DNA of 64,000 bases, taken from JBBSBL01 sp038251325 (GTDB lineage: Bacteria; Actinomycetota; Thermoleophilia; Solirubrobacterales; Solirubrobacteraceae). Of this stretch, positions 35,658-44,110 are shown in pieces (position 1 is the first letter of the stretch; each line of letters starts with the position of its first letter). The notes under the pieces are model-generated. The model searched no databases, had not been told where the DNA came from, and saw nothing but the letters and a program-made list of their open reading frames with translations. The stretch is taken from positions 1 through 64,000 of the forward strand of contig JBBSBL010000008.1 in the NCBI GenBank assembly GCA_038251325.1, written 5' to 3'. A program made the translations under genes and the position numbers.

Positions 35658-35663
35658 ACGCTA
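35658..35663 (-). promoter_or_regulatory. Putative -10 box (TAGCGT) for the phosphoesterase-rnz unit
   Basis: TAGCGT on the minus strand ends seven bases before GTG 35650. A separate plus-strand -10-like TACGCT at 35677-35682, ten bases before the tRNA, makes this a compact divergent promoter region. No clear -35 for either. Confidence 0.35.
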
Positions 35664-35692
35664 CCCGGCCCTGCGCTACGCTGCCCCGGCTC

Positions 35693-35765
<73 letters not shown>

Positions 35766-35779
35766 CTGCGGGTTCGGGG

Positions 35780-35821
35780 TCGGGGCGTCCTCTGAGGGGA
35801 CCGTCCAGCACGGAGCCCCGA
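35780..35821. terminator. Inverted repeat between convergent tRNA-Arg and lipoprotein genes (possible bidirectional terminator)
   Basis: TCGGGGC (35780-35786) and GCCCCGA (35815-35821) are complementary, with a nested GTCC/GGAC pair inside. The structure sits between convergent transcripts (tRNA on plus, lipoprotein stop at 35822 on minus). There is no T-run, so termination strength is uncertain. Confidence 0.4.
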
Positions 35822-36334
35822 TCAGTAGCCGCTGCTGCTCGGCGTTTTCTGCGTGGGTGCCGTCGTCGATGCCCCGCGGCCGGTCGTGACGGCGTTCCAG
35901 GTGCCGACGTCCTTGATGCCCTGGCCCTTGGCGTCCGCCGCCGTGCGATCCTGCGCGAACGTGTAGAGCGGCATTCCCCGGAAGGTCACCTGCCGGGTGC
36001 CGTCGGGGCGCTTGATCGCGCCCAACGACGCGACGATCCCGCTCGGGGCGCCCGAGCTCGCGAGGAGCGGATGCCAGATCTTGGTGCACGACCCGGTGCA
36101 GATGAACTTGCCCGCGCCCTCGCCGCTGAGGCGGTAGAGCGTCATGCCGTGCGCGTCGACGAGGACCGTCGTGCCGAGCGTCGGGTTCGGCGCCGTCTCG
36201 ACGATCGGCGCCGCCGTGGCGGTCGTGGAGCTCGCCGTGGACTTCGTGCCGGACGAGCCGTAGCTGCGCCCGCACGCGGCCACCAGCACCGACACCGCCG
36301 CAGCCGAGCATGCCAGCGTGATGACTCTTCGCAT
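35822..36334 (-). CDS. Secreted-repeat (Lipoprotein_15-type) lipoprotein
   Basis: A 170-residue lipoprotein from ATG 36334, which has a strong AAGGAG site; an upstream ATG adds 13 residues. Signal peptide RRVITLACSAAAVSVLVAAC ends in the lipobox VAAC. Then a Ser/Thr-rich spacer and the PF03640-type repeat: LVDAHGMTLYRLSG with a Cys pair in FICTGSCTKIW, and a second copy GMPLYTFAQDRTAADAKGQG. These domains occur in many bacterial envelope lipoproteins; their function is unknown, though haem/redox links have been suggested. Confidence 0.9.
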   Translation of the reverse strand: MRRVITLACSAAAVSVLVAACGRSYGSSGTKSTASSTTATAAPIVETAPNPTLGTTVLVDAHGMTLYRLSGEGAGKFICTGSCTKIWHPLLASSGAPSGIVASLGAIKRPDGTRQVTFRGMPLYTFAQDRTAADAKGQGIKDVGTWNAVTTGRGASTTAPTQKTPSSSGY

Positions 36335-36427
36335 CAGTCGCTCCTTGGTCGATGACGCGACGCGCCTCCGCACCCAAGGACCCTCGGCGGGCTCAGATCC
36401 TTCCCGCGAGACCGTAGCACCGGGTCC

Positions 36428-37528
36428 TCAGAGGGCTCGCAGGTGATCGCGCAGGCCCACGCCGAACGGCGTCGGGGTGCCGTGGTAGCTCGTGATCAGC
36501 GCCGGCCCGCTCCCGCACTGCCAGCCACCCGGCGACACGGCGTCCCAGGCCCAGCCCAGGTAGGAGATCCCGTGGCTGTCGGCCCAGGGCAGGAGGTCGT
36601 CGAGGTAGGAGTGCCCGCAGTCGTACTCGCCGATCTCGCCGGCGACGACCGGATGGCGGCGCGCGACCCCGGCGGTGACGCGGCGACAGGCTTCGAGGCA
36701 GGGCGACGCGAACGGGTCCGTGGGCGGGCCGTAGGTGTGGAGCGAGGCGACGATCTGGCGGGCGGGATCGCTCGGCTTGTAGCGGAGCCACTGCGAGAGG
36801 TCCCGCGAGTACGCCAGGCCGCCGACGAGGACGGGCTGGCGGGCGCCGGTCGAGCGCACGACCCGCAGGAGGGTTCGCATTCCGGTGGCGCGATAGGCCG
36901 GGTAGTTCTGGCCCCTGATCGGCGACACGCGCCCCGGCACGACACACCCGTGCAGCCAGCAGCCCCAGCTCACGTCGTGCGGCTCGTTGTAGAGGTCGAA
37001 CAGAACCCCGGGGACGCGGCGGAAGCTGGTGGCGAGCGAGCGCCAGAAGTCGGGCGTGAAGGCGGCCGAGGGCATCGGGAGCAGTTGGCGGGCGGTGCCC
37101 CGACCGGGCGCGCTGACGTGGCTCTCGAGGATCACGTAGAGGTGATTGCGTCGGAGCAGCCGCACGTACCGCGCGATGGCCAGGCGGTAGTGACGGGTCC
37201 ATTTGCGAAGGCGGCCCACGCCGAGCCAGCAGCTCTCGTTGAGCGGGACCCGGACGGTGTTGATGCGCCAGCTCCGCATGGCGTCGACCGAGCGCTGGTC
37301 GTGAGGGCCGTCGAAGACGTCGCCGAAGCCGTCCGTGCACAGGTACTCGGTCCCCGAGCGGTTGACGCCGAGCAGCCGCACCACCCGGCCGTTGTCGACC
37401 AGATGGGCCCCGCTCACGTGCAGCCCCGCCGCCGCCGATGGGGCCCCCAGCAAGCTCAGCGCGGCCAGGGCGAGCAGCGCGCGGGCCAGGCGGGCGACCG
37501 TCAGCTCGTCACCGCTCGCAGGTCGCAC
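36428..37528 (-). CDS. Secreted glycoside hydrolase family 5-like (endoglucanase-type) enzyme
   Basis: The catalytic domain has LLGVNRSGTEYLC, RSWRINTVRVPLNESCW, the acid/base Glu in FDLYNEPHD and the nucleophile Glu in VAGEIGEYDC, as in GH5 cellulases and mannanases. A hydrophobic signal (LARALLALAALSLLGAPSAAAG) precedes it. GTG 37528 gives 366 residues and overlaps the kinase by 28 bases; CTG 37504 (CTGA overlap with the kinase stop) is also possible. Likely substrate is a beta-glucan; the GH8-like enzyme and cellulose-synthase-like gene are ~10 kb away. Confidence 0.9.
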   Translation of the reverse strand: MRPASGDELTVARLARALLALAALSLLGAPSAAAGLHVSGAHLVDNGRVVRLLGVNRSGTEYLCTDGFGDVFDGPHDQRSVDAMRSWRINTVRVPLNESCWLGVGRLRKWTRHYRLAIARYVRLLRRNHLYVILESHVSAPGRGTARQLLPMPSAAFTPDFWRSLATSFRRVPGVLFDLYNEPHDVSWGCWLHGCVVPGRVSPIRGQNYPAYRATGMRTLLRVVRSTGARQPVLVGGLAYSRDLSQWLRYKPSDPARQIVASLHTYGPPTDPFASPCLEACRRVTAGVARRHPVVAGEIGEYDCGHSYLDDLLPWADSHGISYLGWAWDAVSPGGWQCGSGPALITSYHGTPTPFGVGLRDHLRAL

Positions 37529-39462
37529 AGCCAGACGCGGGCGTCCGCCGGCTGGCGGGTCAGCGCAGCGGCGTAGACGCGCGTCCCTCCCGGGCCCTGC
37601 TCCTGCGCCGTGCCGCCCGCCGACGGCGACGGAACGAGCTGGCCGCAGAGCGCCGGTGCCGTGGTCTCGCCCTGCACGGCGGGGTCGAGCTCGCTCCGGT
37701 CGAGCGTCCCGTCGTAGATGCCGTTGTGGTTGTAGTCGATGCCGTGGACGACGACCACGGCGTTGTTCCTGCGAATGAAGCGGACGGTCGCCGCGCTCAG
37801 TCTGAACGTGCGCTCGTAGGTGATGTCCCCCGTCGCCGGGTAGCGCGGGAAGGCCACGATGCTGGCATCGCTGGTGTCGCCCGTCGTGGTCAGCGACGTG
37901 CGGGGCTTGCCGTAGAACGCCAGACCGTTGGTGGTGCTGATCGCCAGTTTCCCGTTGTGCCGTCGCGCGGCGGACGCCGACGGGCACTGGCCCAGCGTGC
38001 CGGCGTGGATGTGCATCAGATGGGGTGCGTTGTTGAGCAGCCCCGTGGTGTCCAGGGTGACGGTCGCCACGTTGCCTTTCAGTGAGACGGTCGCCTTCCC
38101 GCTGCCGGTGACGCGGTTGGTGGGCACCGGCGCCAGTTTCGCCGGCACCGCCTCGCCGAGTGACGCCTTCTTCGAAGATCCGGTCAACAGGACGACGGCG
38201 GCGATGCCGCAGGCCAGCGCGAGGCCGGCCGCCAGCGCCCATCGGTGCCTGCGGAGCCATCCCGGGCCGCCGGAGCCGCCCTCCTCCCGTCGACCCGTAT
38301 GCCCCGCTCCGCCCGGGGGCTGCGACGGAGGGGCCACGGCACCCTGCTCCTCGGCGCGCACGGGCTCCGCGGGGCGATGCGTCGGTTCCGCGGGGGGGTG
38401 CGTGGGCTCCACGGGGGGGTGCGTGGGCTCCGCCGCGGGGGCGTGCGTGGGCTCCGCCGCGGGGGCGTGCGTGGGGTCGGCGATGAACACCTCGTCACGG
38501 CTGGCCGACGGGACCGTCATGCCGGCCGCGGCGGCCGCCAGACCGAACTGGCCGGTGGGCCCCGTGCCGGACTCCTCGACGACGCCACCCGTGAGCTTGG
38601 ATCTCTGCGCGGCGATGGCCCGATGGACTGCGGCGGCGAGCTCGGAGGGCTTGGAGTACCGCTGGTCCGGGTCCTTGGCGGTCGCGCGCGCCACCACCTC
38701 GTCGAACGCCTTCGCGAGGTCAGGGCGCTTCATGCTTGGCGGGGGCGGTGCGTCGGTCACGTGCGCCCACAACTTGGCGACGTCGGCGTCCCTGGGGAAG
38801 GTGACGGTGCCGGTGAGCATCTCGTAGAGCACACAACCCAGGGAGTAGACGTCGGTGCGGCCGTCAACGCTCCCGGACTGGATCTGCTCGGGCGCGACGT
38901 AGTCCGGCGTTCCGACCCAGGTCCCGGTGCGGGTGAGACTGCCCTCGGATCCCAATCGCTTCGTGAGCCCGAAGTCGGTGAGATAGACGTGCTCGTGCTC
39001 GCCCTCGCCGCTGATCAAGATGTTGGCCGGCTTGACATCGCGGTGCACCAAGCCGCTGCCATGCGCGGCATCGAGCGCATCGGCGACCTGGGTGATGATT
39101 CGCTCGATCTGGTCCATGGCCAGCGGGCCCCGGTCGATGAGCTCGCGGAGGTTGGTGCCCGGCACCAGGCGCATCGCCAGGTAGAGGACGCCGTCGAACT
39201 CCCCGCCGCGGTGAATGGGCACGATGTTCGGATGCTCGAGCGAAGCCGCCAGCCGGGCTTCGGACTTGAAGCGCGCGACCGCCTCCGCGTTCTGGGTGTA
39301 CTCGGGCGCGATGATCTTCAGCGCCACCGTCCGATCCAGGTCCACATCGGTGGCCTTGTAGACGACACCCATCCCGCCACGGGCGAGCAGCCCTTCGATG
39401 CGGTAGCCCGCGAACAGCGAGCCGACCTCGAGTCGCTGGAAGTGTTCGGTGGCCTCACCCAC
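37501..39462 (-). CDS. Membrane Ser/Thr protein kinase with extracellular CHRD-like sensor
   Basis: A 653-residue PknB-like kinase. Kinase domain ~20-280: GGMGVVYKA, ALKI, HRDVKPANI, DFGLTK and APEQ are intact. A Pro/Thr/His repeat linker (~330-375) leads to one membrane helix (~407-427). The ~225-residue exterior carries a CHRD-like pattern (SGSGKATVSLKGNVATVTLD, HLMHIHAGTLGQCPS, ITYERTFRLSAATVRFI) and ends with two spaced Cys. CHRD domains are known from chordin and bacterial surface proteins, and usually bind ligands; here the ligand is unknown. GTG start with little ribosome site. Confidence 0.93.
   Translation of the reverse strand: MGEATEHFQRLEVGSLFAGYRIEGLLARGGMGVVYKATDVDLDRTVALKIIAPEYTQNAEAVARFKSEARLAASLEHPNIVPIHRGGEFDGVLYLAMRLVPGTNLRELIDRGPLAMDQIERIITQVADALDAAHGSGLVHRDVKPANILISGEGEHEHVYLTDFGLTKRLGSEGSLTRTGTWVGTPDYVAPEQIQSGSVDGRTDVYSLGCVLYEMLTGTVTFPRDADVAKLWAHVTDAPPPPSMKRPDLAKAFDEVVARATAKDPDQRYSKPSELAAAVHRAIAAQRSKLTGGVVEESGTGPTGQFGLAAAAAGMTVPSASRDEVFIADPTHAPAAEPTHAPAAEPTHPPVEPTHPPAEPTHRPAEPVRAEEQGAVAPPSQPPGGAGHTGRREEGGSGGPGWLRRHRWALAAGLALACGIAAVVLLTGSSKKASLGEAVPAKLAPVPTNRVTGSGKATVSLKGNVATVTLDTTGLLNNAPHLMHIHAGTLGQCPSASAARRHNGKLAISTTNGLAFYGKPRTSLTTTGDTSDASIVAFPRYPATGDITYERTFRLSAATVRFIRRNNAVVVVHGIDYNHNGIYDGTLDRSELDPAVQGETTAPALCGQLVPSPSAGGTAQEQGPGGTRVYAAALTRQPADARVWLCDLRAVTS
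38378..38478 (-). repeat. Tandem PTHAPAAE/PTHPPAE repeats in a kinase linker
   Basis: The kinase juxtamembrane linker is built from about five 21-24-bp units encoding PTH(A/P/R)P(A)AE. Copies differ by a few bases. Unit lengths are multiples of three, so copy change would lengthen or shorten the tether between kinase and membrane. Confidence 0.8.
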
Positions 39463-39525
39463 GATGCCGCACCATCGGCCCCATGCTATCCGCTGGGCGA
39501 ACGACGCGGGGGCGACCGGAGCGGG

Positions 39526-41361
39526 TCACAGCGTGGAGATGGCCCCCAGCGCGGCGACCATGCCGAGGGCGACGATCGCCAATGCGGCCAGGGCGATCCC
39601 CCAGCGCAGCGCCTCCGAGCGGTCACGCGGGCGATCGGCCGGTTCGTCGTGGGCGCCAGGCGCCGGCTCGCGGGGAGCGGACGGTCCCGGGGCGTCCGAA
39701 GGCGCGGGCGCTCGACGCCCGCCCGCCGCACGCCCGGCGGAGGCGGCGACGAGCGCCGCTTCCCCGAGGTCGCCCGCCGACGGGTAGCGCTCGCTCGGTT
39801 GGATCGCCATCGCCCGGCGTACGACCTCGTCGAACCCGCTGGGCACGTCGGGGCACCGCTCGACGGGCGAGGGGCGCGGAGCGTCGAGGTGGGCCAGCAT
39901 CGCCGGGCCCTCCCCCTTCCACGTGGCGAACGGCGCCTCCCCCGTCAGGGCCTCGAAGAGCATGCAGCCGAGCGCGTAGATGTCGGTGCGCGCGTCGACG
40001 CGATCGTCGGTGATCTGCTCGGGCGCCGCGTACTCGGCGCGGGCGAGGATCGACCCCTGCCGGGTCAGTCGGTCGACCGAGCTGGCGAGCTTGGCGAGCC
40101 CGAAGTCGCTGAGGTACACGTGGTCGCCCCGCGCGAGCAGCACATTCGCCGGCTTGACATCGCGGTGGACCAGTCCGCGCTTGTGGGCCGCGTCGAGGCC
40201 GGCACCGACCTGCGCGACGATGCGCGCGGCCCGTAGCGGATCGATGCGCCCCTGCGCGACGATCAGCGCGCGCAGGTCGGTCCCCTCGACGAGGCGCATC
40301 GTGATGAAGAGCACGCCATCCTCCTCGCCCGCCTCGAGGATGGGAATGACGTTGGGGTGGTCGATCGACGCGGCGACCTTCGACTCGCGCCGAAAGCGCT
40401 CGCGAAAGCGCTCCTCCTGCGAATACTCGGGGAGGATGAGCTTGAGGGCGAGCCGGCGCTGGAGGGCCAGCTCCTCGGCCCGGTAGACGACCCCCATGTC
40501 CCCGCGGCCGATGACCTCCTCGACACGGCACCCGGCGAAGACGACGCCCGGCCGGAGGTCGTCGTCGGCGACCCTCTCCCTGTCCGCGGGGGCTTCCGGC
40601 GCGGGGCGGGGGGCTTCCGGCGCGGGGCGGGGGGCTTCCGGCGCGGGGCGGGGGGGCGCGGTGGCGGGGCGAGGGGGCGCGGGCGCTTGCCCGGGCTCCG
40701 TCAACTGCAGGGTCGTCGCGCCGACCCGTACCACGTCGCCCGCGTTCAGCGCCTGACGCTCGCGCACGCGCACGTCATTCACGAAGGTCCCGTTCGCCGA
40801 CCCCAGGTCCTCGATCGCCAGCCGGCCATCGGGGTCGCGGGCGACGCGGGCGTGGCGGCGCGAGAGCTCGGGGTCGTCGCCCAGCCTCCCATCTCCCCTC
40901 TCCGTGCGCCCGATGACGAACTCGTCCCCCAGCGTGAGACGGCGACCCTTGGCGCTGCCGTCGGTGACCCACAGCTGCGGCCCGGCCCCTCCGGCGTCGC
41001 CGGCGGGCTCGTCAGCGAGGACTCCCCCTCGCAGCCGCGTCTCCTCCGGAACGCCACCCACATCGTCGGTCAGCTGCAGCACCGTCCGGCCGACCCTGAC
41101 GACATCGCCCAGGCCGAGCGTTCGCGGGGCATCGATGCGCTCGCCGTTCACGAACGTCCCGTTCGCCGACCCGAGATCCTCGATCGTGAACTGTCCGTCG
41201 GCCGCGCGCGACACCCGTGCGTGGCGGCGCGAGAGCTCCGGATCACCGCCGAGCCTTCCCTCGCCCTCGGGAGCGGCGCGGCCGATGAGCAGGTCGGTCT
41301 CCACCTTCAGCGGCTTGCCGCGCCCCGTGCCTTCGGTGAACCGCAGCTGGTCGCCAGCCAT
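39526..41361 (-). CDS. Ser/Thr kinase with two N-terminal FHA domains and one membrane helix
   Basis: From ATG 41361 (611 residues; an earlier in-frame ATG adds 35 low-conservation residues). Two FHA domains come first (~15-95 and ~115-200), both with the GR...SRRHARV...SANGTFVN signature. A 3x EAPRPAP linker follows, then a kinase (~245-500) with GRGDMGVVYRAEE, HRDVKPANV, DFGLAK and APEQ, and a C-terminal helix (ALRWGIALAALAIVALGMVAALG). FHA domains bind phospho-Thr, so it likely reads its own or another kinase's phosphorylation. FHA pairs before the kinase are unusual; most are partner proteins or C-terminal. Confidence 0.93.
   Translation of the reverse strand: MAGDQLRFTEGTGRGKPLKVETDLLIGRAAPEGEGRLGGDPELSRRHARVSRAADGQFTIEDLGSANGTFVNGERIDAPRTLGLGDVVRVGRTVLQLTDDVGGVPEETRLRGGVLADEPAGDAGGAGPQLWVTDGSAKGRRLTLGDEFVIGRTERGDGRLGDDPELSRRHARVARDPDGRLAIEDLGSANGTFVNDVRVRERQALNAGDVVRVGATTLQLTEPGQAPAPPRPATAPPRPAPEAPRPAPEAPRPAPEAPADRERVADDDLRPGVVFAGCRVEEVIGRGDMGVVYRAEELALQRRLALKLILPEYSQEERFRERFRRESKVAASIDHPNVIPILEAGEEDGVLFITMRLVEGTDLRALIVAQGRIDPLRAARIVAQVGAGLDAAHKRGLVHRDVKPANVLLARGDHVYLSDFGLAKLASSVDRLTRQGSILARAEYAAPEQITDDRVDARTDIYALGCMLFEALTGEAPFATWKGEGPAMLAHLDAPRPSPVERCPDVPSGFDEVVRRAMAIQPSERYPSAGDLGEAALVAASAGRAAGGRRAPAPSDAPGPSAPREPAPGAHDEPADRPRDRSEALRWGIALAALAIVALGMVAALGAISTL
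40592..40654 (-). repeat. Three exact 21-bp tandem repeats in the FHA-kinase linker
   Basis: Units at 40592-40612, 40613-40633 and 40634-40654 are identical and encode EAPRPAP three times. Perfect identity suggests recent expansion or gene conversion. In frame, so only linker length changes. Confidence 0.9.
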
Positions 41362-41438
41362 CGGCGCGGACCCTACGCCTTTCCCGCTGCACCCGCCAGA
41401 GTGTCGCGAGCCCCTACCTGGGGTGAGGGCACCACGCT

Positions 41439-41444
41439 TAGACT
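41439..41444 (+). promoter_or_regulatory. Putative -10 box (TAGACT) for the cyclase operon
   Basis: TAGACT ends six bases before GTG 41451, suggesting leaderless transcription of the cyclase gene; the divergent FHA-kinase starts 90 bases away. No -35 is evident. Confidence 0.35.
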
Positions 41445-41450
41445 CTCGGC

Positions 41451-44036
41451 GTGCGCGCGTGTCCAAGCTGCGGCGCGGAGGGGCCCGAGGGGGCGCGTTT
41501 CTGTCCGGCGTGCGGGATGGCGCTCGCCCCCGCGACGCCGGCGCGCCAAGAGCTTCGGAAGGTCGTGACGATCGTGTTCTGCGACCTCTCCGGCTCGACG
41601 AGCCTGGGAGAGAGACTCGATCCGGAGTCCGTGCGCCGGCTGATCACCCGCTACTTCGATGCGATGAGGGACGCGCTGGAGCGCCACGGGGGAACCGTCG
41701 AGAAGTTCATCGGGGACGCCGTCATGGCCGTCTTCGGCATTCCCACGTTGCGCGAGGACGACGCGTTGCGCGCGGTGCGGGCGGCGGTCGAGATGCGGAC
41801 AGCGCTCGGGGAGCTCAACGAACAGCTCGAGCAGCGATGGGGCGTCCGGCTGCGGGTTCGGACCGGCGTGAACACCGGCGAGATCATCGCCGGCGATTCC
41901 TCGCGGGGTCACGGCTTCGCGACCGGAGACGCGGTGAACGTCGCCGCCCGGCTCGAGCAGGCCGCGGCGGCCGGCGAGATCCTCATCGGCGAGCACACAT
42001 TCGAGCTCGTCCGCCACGCGGCGCAGGTCGAGCCGGTGGCGCCGCTGGACCTCAAGGGGAAGAGCGATCCCGTCTCGGCCTTCCGGCTGGTCGACGTCGT
42101 CGATCAGGCCGCGGGACTCGACCGGCGCCTGGGCTCGCCGCTGGTGGGACGCGAGCGCGACCTGGCCGTGCTCCGAGAGGCCTTTGAGCGCACGGTCGCT
42201 GAGCGAACGTGCGAGCTCGTGACCATCGTGGGGCCCGCCGGGATGGGAAAATCCCGTCTGGCGACGGAGTTCGCGGACCCGCTGCGCGGAGCGGCCACGG
42301 TCGTCGTCGGCCGGTGCCTCTCCTACGGCGAGGGCCTCACCTTCTGGCCGCTGCGCGAGGTCGTCGAGGAGCTCGCGGGGACCGACGACGGCGAGAGCTC
42401 CGAGGAAGCGCAGGCCAAGATCGCGCGCGTGCTTCCGCCGGACGACGACCGGGCCTCCGTCGTCGAGCGCGTGGCCGGGGCGCTCGGGTTGTCCGACGCC
42501 GCCGCCTCCCCGACGGAGACCTTCTGGGCCGTCCGCAAGCTCCTGGAGGCGGCGGCCGGTCGGCAGCCGCTCGTCGTCCTCTTCGAGGACGTCCATTGGG
42601 GTGAGCCCGCCTTCCTCGAGCTGATCGAGTACCTGGCGGGGACGATCCGGGGGGTCCCGGTCATGATCGTGGCCATCGCCCGGGCCGACCTGCTCGACGC
42701 CAGACCCGACGTTGCCGGCGGCCTGGCCGGCGCCACCAGGATGGAGCTCCAGCCCTTGAGTGGCGACGAGAGCCGCGCACTCATCGAGCACCTGGTCGGC
42801 GACGCCGGCGTGGCCTCCGATCTCTCGAAGCGGGCCTTCACCGCCGGCGAGGGAAACCCGCTGTTCGTGGAGGAGCTCGTGCGCATGCTGGTCGACGAGC
42901 GTGAGCTGAAGAGAGACGAGACGGGCATCTCGTGGGTCCGCGAGCTGTCCGCGGTGTCGGTGCCACCCACCATCCACGCCCTGCTGGCGGCGCGACTCGA
43001 CCGGCTCGATCCGGCCGAGGGAGCCGTCGTCGAGGCCGCCGCGGTCGTCGGGACGTCGTTTGGAGTCGGAGCCGTCCTCGAGCTCACCCGCAGCGACGAC
43101 CGGCCCGAGCTCGATCGGCACGTGCGTGCGCTCGCGCGCAAAGACCTGATCCACCCGGACGGCGGGCGCCTCGCGGGCGAGGGGACCTTCAGCTTCAGGC
43201 ACATCCTGGTTCGCGACGTGGCGTACCGGGGGATCCTCAAGGAGTCCCGCGCCGACCTCCACGAGCGCTTCGCGGACTGGCTCGAGCGCACGGCGGGAGA
43301 GCGCGCGAACGAGTACGAAGAGATCATCGGATACCACCTCGAGCGGGCCTATCGCTACCTGACGGAGCTCAGACCCATCGACGAGCGAGGCCGCGAGCTC
43401 GCCGCCCGGGCCGCCGCTCGACTCGGATCGTCCGGACGCCGGGCCCTCGCCCGTGGCGAGGGCTCTCCGGCGGTCAACCTGCTCGAGCGGGCGATCTCGC
43501 TCCTGGCCGACGACGATCCGGCACGGCGGGATCTCACCCTCAAGCTCGGGATCGCCTTGGCCGAGACCGGGCAGCTGACCCGCGTCGACGCGCTGCTCCA
43601 CCGTCGCATCGAGGCCGAGCGCCGCGGTCGCACCTTCGTCGTCTTCCACGACGGCAGCGGGCGGCAGCACGTCGTCGACCTCGATGACAAGGAGCTCACG
43701 ATCACGGTGGGCCGGCAAGTCGACTGCGATGTCGCCCTGTCGTGGGACAACGAGGTCTCGCGCCGCCACGCCGAGCTGCGCCGCATGCCGGAGGGCTGGA
43801 CGCTTGTCGACGACGGCTCTCGCAACGGCTCCTACCTCAACGGCCAGCGCGTCAGGGGGCGCCACCCGCTCCGCGACGGTGACGCGCTCCGTTTCGGTGA
43901 CACGGTCGTCCTCTTTCGAGCTCCCGCCCCGGACGGAGAGGGGCGGCCGGCGGTCTCGGTGCAGCCAGACCAGCTGACGTCGCTGGGCGAGCGCCCCACC
44001 CACACGCCGGAGCGGGCCGAGACGGACTCCGACTAA
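41451..44036 (+). CDS. Class III cyclase - AAA/ATPase - FHA fusion regulator
   Basis: An 861-residue multidomain protein. An N-terminal zinc ribbon (CPSC...CPAC, residues ~4-21) leads to a class III adenylate/guanylate cyclase domain (~38-185) with metal Asp residues in FCDLSGST and GDAVMAVFG, and VNVAARL. An AAA/NTPase (~205-480) follows with P-loop GPAGMGKS and Walker-like VVLFEDVHWGEP. After helical repeats, a C-terminal FHA domain (~740-815) has VGRQVDCDVALSWDNEVSRRHAEL and SRNGSYLNGQ. Most family members end in TPRs; an FHA end links cyclase output to Thr phosphorylation. Catalytic activity is inferred. Confidence 0.92.
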   Translation: MRACPSCGAEGPEGARFCPACGMALAPATPARQELRKVVTIVFCDLSGSTSLGERLDPESVRRLITRYFDAMRDALERHGGTVEKFIGDAVMAVFGIPTLREDDALRAVRAAVEMRTALGELNEQLEQRWGVRLRVRTGVNTGEIIAGDSSRGHGFATGDAVNVAARLEQAAAAGEILIGEHTFELVRHAAQVEPVAPLDLKGKSDPVSAFRLVDVVDQAAGLDRRLGSPLVGRERDLAVLREAFERTVAERTCELVTIVGPAGMGKSRLATEFADPLRGAATVVVGRCLSYGEGLTFWPLREVVEELAGTDDGESSEEAQAKIARVLPPDDDRASVVERVAGALGLSDAAASPTETFWAVRKLLEAAAGRQPLVVLFEDVHWGEPAFLELIEYLAGTIRGVPVMIVAIARADLLDARPDVAGGLAGATRMELQPLSGDESRALIEHLVGDAGVASDLSKRAFTAGEGNPLFVEELVRMLVDERELKRDETGISWVRELSAVSVPPTIHALLAARLDRLDPAEGAVVEAAAVVGTSFGVGAVLELTRSDDRPELDRHVRALARKDLIHPDGGRLAGEGTFSFRHILVRDVAYRGILKESRADLHERFADWLERTAGERANEYEEIIGYHLERAYRYLTELRPIDERGRELAARAAARLGSSGRRALARGEGSPAVNLLERAISLLADDDPARRDLTLKLGIALAETGQLTRVDALLHRRIEAERRGRTFVVFHDGSGRQHVVDLDDKELTITVGRQVDCDVALSWDNEVSRRHAELRRMPEGWTLVDDGSRNGSYLNGQRVRGRHPLRDGDALRFGDTVVLFRAPAPDGEGRPAVSVQPDQLTSLGERPTHTPERAETDSD

Positions 44037-44110
44037 CTGACCTCGGGCGGCCGTTCCGGCCCGCGCGGTGGTGCGCGGCCGGATCGACGGCGGTAGGCTC
44101 CCGCCCGACA

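Noticed and set aside
38378..38478. Second repeat block as CRISPR or integration site
   Set aside because: It is an in-frame PTH-type protein repeat, with no spacers or target duplication.
40592..40654. Regular repeats as a CRISPR array
   Set aside because: Units are contiguous, have no spacers and encode EAPRPAP in frame within a kinase.
41362..41466. N-terminal extension of the double-FHA kinase to ATG 41466
   Set aside because: The extra 35 residues are Arg/Gly-rich and would overlap the start of the divergent cyclase gene; ATG 41361 directly precedes the first FHA domain.
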